A DNA stretch of 36,053 nucleotides from contig DASTFB010000056.1 in assembly GCA_035709005.1 (NCBI GenBank), positions 1-36,053 of the forward strand, read 5' to 3'. A program made the position numbers and the translations under genes. This document shows, piece by piece, positions 30,359 through 36,053 of this stretch (the stretch's first letter is position 1; every line of letters starts with the position of its first letter). The notes beneath the pieces were generated by a model that saw only the letters and a list, made by a program, of their open reading frames with translations, searched no databases and had not been told where the DNA came from. The DNA comes from Candidatus Methylomirabilota bacterium. Lineage in GTDB: Bacteria > Methylomirabilota > Methylomirabilia > Rokubacteriales > CSP1-6.

Positions 30359-30699
30359 CGCTTCCTCCAATCGCCTCCGGGTATGGCGGGTGCGCGGGTC
30401 CGTGGGCCGCGGTACCAGTACGCCCAGGCGCGCGCGGGGCGCCCGTCGGCGCCTCTCACCAGCGTGGGACGACGCTCGAAATTGTACCCCTCCTCGCGAT
30501 CGATCTCGGCGAGAACTTCGACGCGCTCGACCCGATACAGCTCTCCCCGCACCGTCGTCGGCCCCTCGACCAGCCCCGGATAGCTCCCCAATGCCAGCAA
30601 CCGCCCCCGCACCCGCGCCAACTCCACGAATCTCATCGCCCCGACCAGAAACCCGTGCCGGCTAAGCCCCCGCATGAGGGTGCCATACGCGAACAGCAG
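30349..30699 (-). CDS. Gamma-glutamylcyclotransferase-like protein lacking a standard start codon
   Basis: A GGCT/AIG2-fold protein of about 116 residues. The family start motif reads LLFAYGTLMRG, followed by RGRLLALGSYPGLVEG, VRGELYRV and EIDREEGYNFERR. The enzymes release 5-oxoproline from gamma-glutamyl compounds such as glutathione. The conserved YGTL is upstream of the first in-frame ATG (30675), so the real start must lie further left in the protein, yet there is no ATG, GTG or TTG in this frame all the way past 30857, and no stop either. The coordinate given begins at a CTG. A 124-bp inverted-repeat segment at 30711-30834 sits in this place; reversing it would provide ATG in frame (MDPRNATAASALV joining to HPEPPALLFAYG). 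So the gene may be switched off in the present orientation, or be started at CTG. Confidence 0.72.
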   Translation of the reverse strand: MLFAYGTLMRGLSRHGFLVGAMRFVELARVRGRLLALGSYPGLVEGPTTVRGELYRVERVEVLAEIDREEGYNFERRPTLVRGADGRPARAWAYWYRGPRTRAPAIPGGDWRKRWR

Positions 30700-30710
30700 C
30701 GCCGGCGGCT

Positions 30711-30834
30711 CGGGGTGGGCGGGGGCTCCGGAAACCCGTTTCCCTGCGACTGTCCTCGCCGTGCCTGTCGATGGACCCGCGGAACGCGACCGCCGCCTCC
30801 GCGCTCGTGGTTTCCGGAGCCCCCGCCCACCCCG
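30711..30834. mobile_element. 124-bp segment with perfect 26-bp terminal inverted repeats (invertible segment or MITE)
   Basis: Positions 30711-30736 (CGGGGTGGGCGGGGGC...) and 30809-30834 (...GCCCCCGCCCACCCCG) are exact reverse complements over 26 bp, enclosing 72 bp. A 12-bp direct repeat GCGCCGGCGGCT flanks it (30699-30710 and 30837-30848), like a target-site duplication. No coding capacity. The inner segment carries an ATG (30771, plus strand) that would be in frame with the cyclotransferase after inversion. Confidence 0.75.
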
Positions 30835-30854
30835 CGGCGCCGGCGGCTGACGGT

Positions 30855-31514
30855 TCAGGGTGTGGCGTCGCTCGCGGAAGCCTGAAGCACCGCGCCCAGG
30901 AATTCTGCCTCGGGCAGCGCCCCTTCGAACTCCACGCGATCGTTGATGACGACCTTGGGCACCGCCATCACCTGATAGGCCCGGCTGAGGTCGGGGAATT
31001 CCGTGGCCTCGATGGCAGTCGAGCGCACGCGCTCCGAGGCGACGGCCATGTGCTGGGCCAGGCGGACCGCCCGGGGGCAGTGAGGTCAGGTGGGCGTCGA
31101 GAAGACCTTGATGTCGACGTCCCGGTCCAGACCGGCCAGCGCCGTCTTCGTGGCCTCGGCCAGCGCCGGCTCACCCGTCGACGCCACGATGATGGCGTCG
31201 ATCAGATTGCCGAACTCGTAGCCGAGGGGCACGCCGTAGAAGCGGATACCGTAATCCCGGGCTCCCTCCACGACGATGGCCGGCACCCGGTCGATACCGT
31301 AACTGGCGGCACGCTCGCGGTCGATGGCCAGGTTCAAGACCTCCATCGTGATCTTGTCGCTGAGGGCCGCCACCTCGCGCACGAGCTGCTCGTTCTGGGC
31401 ACACAGCTCGGCGGCGGCGAGCGACTGCGAGAAGACGGTCAGCTTGACCGGATCCCGGAGCGCCCCGAGCGCTTTGCGAACCTCGGCTTCGTTCTGCGGC
31501 GTGAGGATGGCCAT
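30855..31514 (-). CDS. Two-thioredoxin-domain protein disulfide oxidoreductase, probable selenoprotein (Sec143)
   Basis: Predicted 219 residues when the in-frame TGA at 31088-31086 is read as selenocysteine. The protein has two thioredoxin/glutaredoxin folds as in archaeal and bacterial PDO. Domain 1 (1-115) has lost its CxxC (FSQSLAAAELC) but keeps VPAIVV and FYGVPLGYEF. Domain 2 continues straight through the TGA: VFSTPT-U-PHCPRAVRLAQHMAV, with the second Cys retained and the cis-Pro loop VMAVPKVVIND further on. The TGA takes the place of the first Cys of the CPHC redox motif. Sequence on both sides is conserved-looking and in one frame, which speaks against a pseudogene. The start is ATG 31514, six bases after a perfect TATAAT that overlaps the stop of the upstream gene. 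Nonsense mutation is the alternative. Confidence 0.82.
31053..31088 (-). promoter_or_regulatory. Candidate bacterial SECIS element at the UGA codon
   Basis: After the UGA (31088-31086) the RNA can fold CCGGGC (31074-31069) with GCCUGG (31063-31058) around the loop GGUCC, and below an internal loop CUG (31080-31078) with CAG (31055-31053). The apical loop starts 17 nt after the UGA and has G in its first two positions, as bacterial SECIS elements require. The folding was drawn by hand. Confidence 0.55.
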
Positions 31515-31520
31515 GGCCAG

Positions 31521-31526
31521 ATTATA
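31521..31526 (-). promoter_or_regulatory. Perfect -10 element for the disulfide oxidoreductase gene
   Basis: Minus strand TATAAT, then CTGGCC, then ATG 31514. The hexamer contains the TAA stop of the upstream TPP-like gene. The spacing predicts a leaderless transcript starting at the ATG, so this gene can be expressed apart from the operon. Confidence 0.55.
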
Positions 31527-32994
31527 CCGGCGAACCGCGTGCCGGTCGGGCCCGGACGCGGATCACCGTGGGTCCCCGGCCGGCCAGGGCGCGGTGCAGG
31601 GCCCGCGTGAGCTGCTCCTCGTCGCCCGCCGTCACATCGGGCACGGCGGCCTCGGTCGGCGGTGTTTCGGCCCCGCCGACGCCCAGGTCGATGAGCACCA
31701 CGGGCAGTTGGTGCCGGCCGGCGGTGGCGATGGCGTCCGGCGCCGCAGCCAGGCCCGCCGCGTCGCTGAAGGCGACGGCGTGGCCGCCCGCTCGCGCCAG
31801 TGACGCCGCCACGGCGGCGGCCGGCGCGAACGACTGCCCGGAGTCGCCGGCGCCCACCAGCAGCTCGTTCGGTCCGACGGCCTGCCACCGGGCCGTGACG
31901 ACCGCGGCGCCGGGTCCTTCGTCGACCGTCGCGACGGTGCCGGCCGGTGTGAGCGCTCTCACCATGTCCACGGCTCGCGATGGCGAGAGCTGCCCGGCCG
32001 AGGTTGCGACCCGGCGCGCGCGTTTGAGGCGATCGAGCTCGGCGACATCCCAGTCGGCGCGGGCCTGCCCGCGAACTCGTGGCGCCAGCTCTTCGATGAT
32101 GAGAGCGAGGTCGCCGGACACCGAGAGCACACCGGCCCGACCGGCGCCGCCATCCGTGGGCCCGCCGAGCGCGAGCCGGGGCAGCCCCGCCGGCCAGCTG
32201 ATCGCGGTCTCCTCCAGCGGGTCGAGCCCGGCGGTGACGATCAGATCGGCCCGCGCCAGCACGGTCCCGCCCTCGTCGAGCAGCCCGAGCACGAGCGGAT
32301 GAGGATCGGGCAGGACGCCTTTGCCTCTGAGGGTGACGAGCACCGGCATGGGCAGGGCCTCGGCCAGCGCGCGTAGCCACGGCCCGGCCTGGCCCGACCG
32401 GCACCCGAGCCCCACGACGAGCAGGGGTCGCGCCGCCGCCGTGAGAAGCGCGGCAGCTTCATCGAGCACCGCCGGCGCGGGCGGCACGCCGGGCGCGACG
32501 ACCGCCGGGCGCTCCCCCACCCCGGTGGCCGGGGCGGCGGCGACGTGCGGCGACAGCGCGAGATGCACCGGCCCGCGTGGAGCCTCGATCGTCAGGTCGA
32601 GCGCGCTCATCAGGGCGCTGGCGGCCGACTCGCTCGTCGGCTGCAGCGCGGCCTTGAGGTGCGGCGTGAGGACGCTCGAATCGAGGGGGCCCGCGGAGAT
32701 CACGAGCAGGGACGCGCGGGCCGTCGCGGCGTACCTGACCCCGACGACGGCGGCTGGAGCGTCGGCGGGTGACAGAAGCACCACCCCCGTGGCGGGCCCG
32801 AGGTCGCCGGTCACCGCCGCCATCACCGCCGCAGCGGCCGGTGCCTCCGTCTCGACGAGGGCGAGCCCTCGCGCTCGAGCGGAGGCGTCGAACGGCCCGA
32901 GGGAGGATGCACCGCCTGCCGTGAAGAGCCGGGTCGCACCCGACGCGACGAGGACGTCAGCGACGACGTCGGCAACACGCCGACTTCGGGTCAA
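31522..32994 (-). CDS. Thiamine-diphosphate-enzyme-like protein (acetolactate-synthase fold) with degenerate cofactor motif
   Basis: A 490-residue protein with the three-domain layout of acetolactate synthase-like enzymes: N-terminal Pyr domain (VADVVADVLVASGATRLFTAGG, with the activating Glu in LVETEAPAAAAVMAA), a central domain (LLVVGLGCRSGQAGPWLRAL), and a C-terminal PP domain. In the PP domain the expected GDG-x(~25)-NN cofactor signature is replaced by FSDAAGLAAAPDAIATAGRH and LIDLGVG, so Mg2+-diphosphate binding is doubtful. It is about 60-100 residues shorter than typical acetolactate synthases. The TTG start at 32994 overlaps the aminotransferase stop (TTGA), indicating coupling. It may be a decarboxylase with altered cofactor use or a non-catalytic relative; I cannot name a substrate. 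Confidence 0.72.
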   Translation of the reverse strand: MTRSRRVADVVADVLVASGATRLFTAGGASSLGPFDASARARGLALVETEAPAAAAVMAAVTGDLGPATGVVLLSPADAPAAVVGVRYAATARASLLVISAGPLDSSVLTPHLKAALQPTSESAASALMSALDLTIEAPRGPVHLALSPHVAAAPATGVGERPAVVAPGVPPAPAVLDEAAALLTAAARPLLVVGLGCRSGQAGPWLRALAEALPMPVLVTLRGKGVLPDPHPLVLGLLDEGGTVLARADLIVTAGLDPLEETAISWPAGLPRLALGGPTDGGAGRAGVLSVSGDLALIIEELAPRVRGQARADWDVAELDRLKRARRVATSAGQLSPSRAVDMVRALTPAGTVATVDEGPGAAVVTARWQAVGPNELLVGAGDSGQSFAPAAAVAASLARAGGHAVAFSDAAGLAAAPDAIATAGRHQLPVVLIDLGVGGAETPPTEAAVPDVTAGDEEQLTRALHRALAGRGPTVIRVRARPARGSPV

Positions 32995-34160
32995 CCGGCG
33001 AGGCGCTCGAAGATCGGCCGCATCCGCTCCAGCGCGGTGCGCAGGTTGGCCTCGGAGTTGGCGTAGGACAGGCGCAGGTACCCCTCGCCGTACTGGCCGA
33101 AAGCCGTCCCCGCCAGTACGGCGACACCCGCCTCGTTCAACAACCGGTCGGCGACCTCTGCGGACGAGCGGCGGGTGCCCGTGATATTGGGGAAGACGTA
33201 GAAGGCCCCACGGGGGCGCGCACACTTCACGCCGGGCAGGCGGTTCAGGCCGTCCACCACCAGGTCGCGGCGCCGCTTGAACTCCGCGACCATGCGGGCC
33301 GTCGGCGTCTGGTCGCCCTGCAGGGCGGCGATGCCGGCCAGCTGTACGAACGAGGACGTGCAGGAGTTCGAGTTCACCATCAGCCTGGTCACGTGCTCGG
33401 CGAGCGGCACCGGCATCACCCCGTAACCCAGGCGCCACCCCGTCATGGCATACGACTTGGAGAACCCGTCGAGCAGGACGGTGAGCTCGCGCATGCCGGG
33501 CATGCCCATGATCGACACGAACTCGCCCTCGTAGAGGAACTGCCGGTAGATCTCGTCGGCGAGCACGGGGATGCCGCGGGCGGCGGCCAGCGCCGCGATG
33601 CGCTCGATCTGGCTGCGATCGAGCACCCCGCCCGTGGGGTTCTCCGGCGAGTTGATGATGATGAGCCGCGTCCGCGCGGACAGCTTGCGCTCGAAGAGCT
33701 CGAGGTCGAAGCCGAAGCCCGTGTCCTCCCGCAGCGGGATGGGCACGGGCACGCCGCCCGCGAAGTTGATGACCGACTCGTAGATGGGAAACCCCGGGTT
33801 GGGATAGATGACCTCGTCGCCGGCGCCGGCCAGGGCCAGGATGGTGAAGAACATGATGGGCTTGGCCCCGGGCGTCACCACCACCTCGTCCGGCGAGACC
33901 GGCACGCCCCGCGTCTCGGCCACGTGCTTGGCGATGGCTTCCCGGAGCTCGGGCAGCCCGGCCGAGGGCCCGTAGTGCGTCGCGCCCGCGTCCAGGGCTT
34001 GCTTGGCGGCTTCCTTGACGTGGGCGGGGGTATCGAAGTCGGGCTCGCCGATCTCGAGGTGAATGATCGACTTGCCCTGGCGCTCCAGGGCCTTGGCGCG
34101 GGCCAGGACCTCGAACGCCGATTCCGTGCCGAGTCGGCTCATGCGCTGGGCGAAGTTCAT
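32991..34160 (-). CDS. Class I PLP-dependent aminotransferase (aspartate aminotransferase I-gamma type)
   Basis: A 389-residue fold-type I aminotransferase. Visible are IHLEIGEPDFDTP, THYGPSAGLPELREAI, INSPENPTGGVLDR with the conserved Asn and Pro, VLADEIYRQF with the PLP-ring Asp, DGFSKSYAMTGWRLGY with Lys235 as Schiff-base residue, and the C-terminal carboxylate-binding Arg in LRLSYANSEAN. The family transfers amino groups among aspartate, alanine, aromatic amino acids and 2-oxo acids; substrate not fixed by sequence. ATG 34160 is chosen because a perfect TATAAT lies six bases upstream, which makes the upstream GTG (34184) part of the promoter. First gene of the minus-strand run down to 28418. 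Confidence 0.92.
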   Translation of the reverse strand: MNFAQRMSRLGTESAFEVLARAKALERQGKSIIHLEIGEPDFDTPAHVKEAAKQALDAGATHYGPSAGLPELREAIAKHVAETRGVPVSPDEVVVTPGAKPIMFFTILALAGAGDEVIYPNPGFPIYESVINFAGGVPVPIPLREDTGFGFDLELFERKLSARTRLIIINSPENPTGGVLDRSQIERIAALAAARGIPVLADEIYRQFLYEGEFVSIMGMPGMRELTVLLDGFSKSYAMTGWRLGYGVMPVPLAEHVTRLMVNSNSCTSSFVQLAGIAALQGDQTPTARMVAEFKRRRDLVVDGLNRLPGVKCARPRGAFYVFPNITGTRRSSAEVADRLLNEAGVAVLAGTAFGQYGEGYLRLSYANSEANLRTALERMRPIFERLAG

Positions 34161-34166
34161 GCCGGG

Positions 34167-34172
34167 ATTATA
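34167..34172 (-). promoter_or_regulatory. Perfect -10 element for the class I aminotransferase operon
   Basis: Minus strand TATAAT, then CCCGGC, then ATG 34160, predicting a leaderless mRNA. Eight bases upstream is a 10-bp palindrome TTCACGTGAA (34180-34189), a possible operator. Confidence 0.55.
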
Positions 34173-34539
34173 GGGTATCTTCACGTGAACAGTGGACGTA
34201 CCGGCGCCAGCCGCTGGTGGGAACTGACCGGCGGGCCGGCCGTCCAGCGCGCAGCCTGCGAGTCCCTCAAAGCCGATGCCTGGGCAACCTTATCCGCCAG
34301 CCGCGCGCCGATCCTCCGATCGAGTACCGCGCCCCCTGGCGGTGCGGGCCAGACACGACACGCGCTCATATGATCGCGTCGCCCCGCCGACACTTGGCAG
34401 ACACTTCCGGCCAGCCTGGCAATCTGCCGAGCGTGGCCGCCCGGCGCGGCCTGGCTCAAACACGCAGATCTTCATCTCTCCGATCCGCGCTTCCCGTCCA
34501 ACGGTCCTGGCATCGCGTTCGCACCATCGTTCTGCGTTC
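34173..34539. other. Intergenic region between divergent aminotransferase and glycosyltransferase genes
   Basis: About 367 bp. Apart from the palindrome TTCACGTGAA at 34180-34189 I see no gene, repeat or clear promoter. The glycosyltransferase frame is open back to 34228 and an ATG at 34369 exists, but the translation in this part (Pro/Arg/Ser-rich) does not look native. Confidence 0.5.
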
Positions 34540-36053
34540 ATGTCCCGCTTCGGGTTCTGCGACGCCCACGGCGCCACGGAGAGCCATGACCGTGTCGATC
34601 AGCGCGCTCGTCTGGCATTCGTCCGGCGCGAGATACGCCTCACCATCGCAGGGCTCGTGGTCACGCTTACCGCCGCGGCGTTGACCATCGCCGATATGCT
34701 CGGCGTGCTCGCCATTCGCATCGAAGCGCAGGCGTGGGCCGCTACAATCGCTCAGGGCCTGTTCTTTCTCATCGTCGCGGCCCTGATCTATGGCGCGTGC
34801 GTGTATCAGCTGGCCCGGATCGGCCAACTCCGACGTCACGCCGCTCACGTGCCCGCCACCGACGAAGACCTGCGTCGGGTCTACCGGGAAGCAGCACCGC
34901 CGCTGCTCACCGTGCTGGTTCCCTCCTACATGGAGGAGGCGCGCGTCGTGAGACGCACCCTGCTTTCGGCGGCGCTTCAGGAGTATCCGCGTCGTCGCAT
35001 CGTGTTGCTCATCGACGACCCTCCCGTTCCTCGAAGTGGTCACGATGCCGAACGCCTTGCCACCGCCCGGGCCCTACCCGGCGAGATCGCCAAGCTTCTG
35101 GACGAGCCCGCGAAGCTGTGCGCGGGAGCCTTCGAAGCGTTCCTCGATCGACGGGCCATGGGCCTGCGAGAGGTGGCGACGGAGGGCCTGGCCCTGAGTC
35201 GGTTGTATGCCGACGTGGCCAGCTGGTTCGAGCGACAGGCCGATCTCTATGACGTCGCCGATCATACCGATCAGCTTTTCGTGGAAGTGACTCTGCGCGG
35301 TCCCGGCCAAGCCTGTCGCGCATACGCCGAGCGTCTACGCGCTTCCGTCGACGCGATCGACGAACCCACTCTTATGGAAGAATACGCGCGTCTCTCCGCA
35401 TGGTTTCGGCCCGAAATCACCGCCTTCGAGCGCAAGCGCTACGACAACTTGTCGCACGCGCCGAACAAGGCGATGAACCTCAATAGCTACATCGCCCTGC
35501 TGGGGCGAAGTTTCCGTGAGGTCCGTCGCGGACACAGGCTGCTTCTCGAACCGGCGGATTCTCGCCCGGCAGATATCGTGGTGCCGCAGAGCGAGTTTCT
35601 CCTGATCGTAGACGCCGACAGCCTGCTGACGCCGGACTACGCCTTGCGGCTTATGCATGTCATGCGGACGCCGGGAAACGAGCGAGTGGCCGTTGCCCAG
35701 ACACCCTACAATGCCTTCCCCGGCGCGCGCAGCCTCGTCGAGCGCATCGCTGGAGCCACCACCGACATCCAGTACCTGACACACCAGGGATTCACGCAGT
35801 ACGGCGCGACCTATTGGGTGGGGGCCAATGCGATCGTCAGAGTGGCCGCCCTCGCCGACATCGGGATCCGGGACCGGGAGCGCGGATACGAGATCACACG
35901 GTTCATCCGGGACGACACGGTCATTGAGGACACCGAATCGACAGTGGATCTGATCGCCCGGGGTTGGCGCCTCTATAACTATCCCGAACGCCTTGCCTAC
36001 AGTGAGACGCCGCCAGACTTCGGCGCCCTGCTCATCCAGCGGCGCCGCTGGGC
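34540..36053 (+). CDS. Membrane GT2-family glycosyltransferase, 3' end outside the window
   Basis: Partial gene, at least 504 residues, no stop before the window end. Two N-terminal membrane helices (about 32-54, LTIAGLVVTLTAAALTIA, and 68-92, ATIAQGLFFLIVAALIYGA) precede a cytoplasmic GT-A domain: LTVLVPSYMEEARVVRRTL, LLIDDPP at about 159, the DxD metal site in IVDADSLLTPDYALRL at 358, VIEDTES at 463 and QRRRW at 500. This is the D, DxD, ED, QxxRW pattern of processive cellulose/hyaluronan-synthase-like enzymes. About 200 residues of mostly helical, charged sequence are inserted between the first Asp and DxD, much more than in ordinary GT2 enzymes. The start at ATG 34540 is not backed by a Shine-Dalgarno. 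Product unknown. Confidence 0.82.
   Translation, partial: MSRFGFCDAHGATESHDRVDQRARLAFVRREIRLTIAGLVVTLTAAALTIADMLGVLAIRIEAQAWAATIAQGLFFLIVAALIYGACVYQLARIGQLRRHAAHVPATDEDLRRVYREAAPPLLTVLVPSYMEEARVVRRTLLSAALQEYPRRRIVLLIDDPPVPRSGHDAERLATARALPGEIAKLLDEPAKLCAGAFEAFLDRRAMGLREVATEGLALSRLYADVASWFERQADLYDVADHTDQLFVEVTLRGPGQACRAYAERLRASVDAIDEPTLMEEYARLSAWFRPEITAFERKRYDNLSHAPNKAMNLNSYIALLGRSFREVRRGHRLLLEPADSRPADIVVPQSEFLLIVDADSLLTPDYALRLMHVMRTPGNERVAVAQTPYNAFPGARSLVERIAGATTDIQYLTHQGFTQYGATYWVGANAIVRVAALADIGIRDRERGYEITRFIRDDTVIEDTESTVDLIARGWRLYNYPERLAYSETPPDFGALLIQRRRW

Noticed and set aside
31086-31088. TGA in the disulfide oxidoreductase as an ordinary stop, giving two separate small genes
   Set aside because: The second piece would start after the redox motif with no ribosome site, and the reading is continuous through the TGA with Cys-His-Cys context; kept only as an alternative.
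30771-31610. Plus-strand frame starting MDPRNATAASALV
   Set aside because: It runs antisense through the disulfide oxidoreductase and has no domain; only its start region is of interest, as the ATG that would serve the cyclotransferase after inversion.
34369-34539. Longer N-terminus for the glycosyltransferase from ATG 34369
   Set aside because: The added 57 residues are Arg/Pro/Ser-rich without resemblance to a membrane protein N-terminus, and there is no ribosome site.
1-36053. CRISPR arrays, rRNA genes, riboswitches
   Set aside because: No regularly spaced repeats, rRNA stretches or recognisable riboswitch cores were seen while reading both strands.

Overview
The window is high-GC bacterial chromosome (roughly 70% G+C by eye) with dense, overlapping genes. 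It looks like a Gram-negative: there is a probable outer-membrane beta-barrel, periplasmic proteins with signal peptides and a type IV pilus/type II secretion ATPase. Menaquinone genes are of the futalosine type. Gene content and style would fit an uncultured soil lineage such as Methylomirabilota/Rokubacteria, but that is inference; no marker gene here settles it.

Layout. 1-1100: the broken 3' part of a large serine recombinase runs into the 3' half of a tRNA-Glu gene; tRNA-Glu and tRNA-Gln share one promoter. 1131-5012: an HU protein and a large PAS/multi-GAF hybrid sensor kinase. 5069-8694: a tight operon of a half-size permease, UbiD-type decarboxylase, UbiA/MqnP-type prenyltransferase and UbiE/MenG methyltransferase, i.e. 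late menaquinone synthesis. 8704-12099: an alpha/beta hydrolase, then a translationally coupled pair of exported carbohydrate-active proteins. 12359-17138: a GlxA-type regulator coupled to an FAD oxidase, and a serine beta-lactamase-fold/NamZ fusion for peptidoglycan turnover. 17221-20076: an NDUFA9-like reductase, two small unknown proteins and an MFS transporter behind a palindromic control region. 20077-22368: a GAF-containing PilB/GspE ATPase.

22546-26073 (minus strand) is a three-gene operon, hcmB-hclA-hcmA. Two specificity residues in the mutase (Ile88, Asp115) and two in the ligase (Tyr175, Ser250) match those recalled for 2-hydroxyisobutyryl-CoA mutase and 2-hydroxyisobutyrate-CoA ligase, each pair with a constant numbering offset. 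The likely route is 2-hydroxyisobutyrate -> 2-hydroxyisobutyryl-CoA -> 3-hydroxybutyryl-CoA. Next come an orphan solute-binding protein between two copies of a ~75-bp repeat, and an outer-membrane protein.

28418-34160 (minus strand) is a closely packed run of seven genes: class I aminotransferase, TPP-enzyme-like protein with a degenerate cofactor motif, a two-domain protein disulfide oxidoreductase, gamma-glutamylcyclotransferase, class III aminotransferase, a small membrane protein and a DCC-family thiol protein. It holds the two most striking signals. (1) The oxidoreductase has an in-frame TGA exactly where the first Cys of its CxxC motif belongs, followed at the right distance by a bacterial-SECIS-like hairpin, so it is probably a selenoprotein. 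(2) A 124-bp segment bounded by perfect 26-bp inverted repeats sits at the 5' end of the cyclotransferase gene, which has no usable start codon as the DNA lies now; inverting the segment would supply an in-frame ATG. The window ends inside a membrane GT2 glycosyltransferase on the plus strand.

Several genes (starts at 5012, 22368, 26073, 31514, 34160) have a TATAAT-like hexamer 6-9 bases before the start codon and no Shine-Dalgarno sequence, which points to common leaderless transcription.
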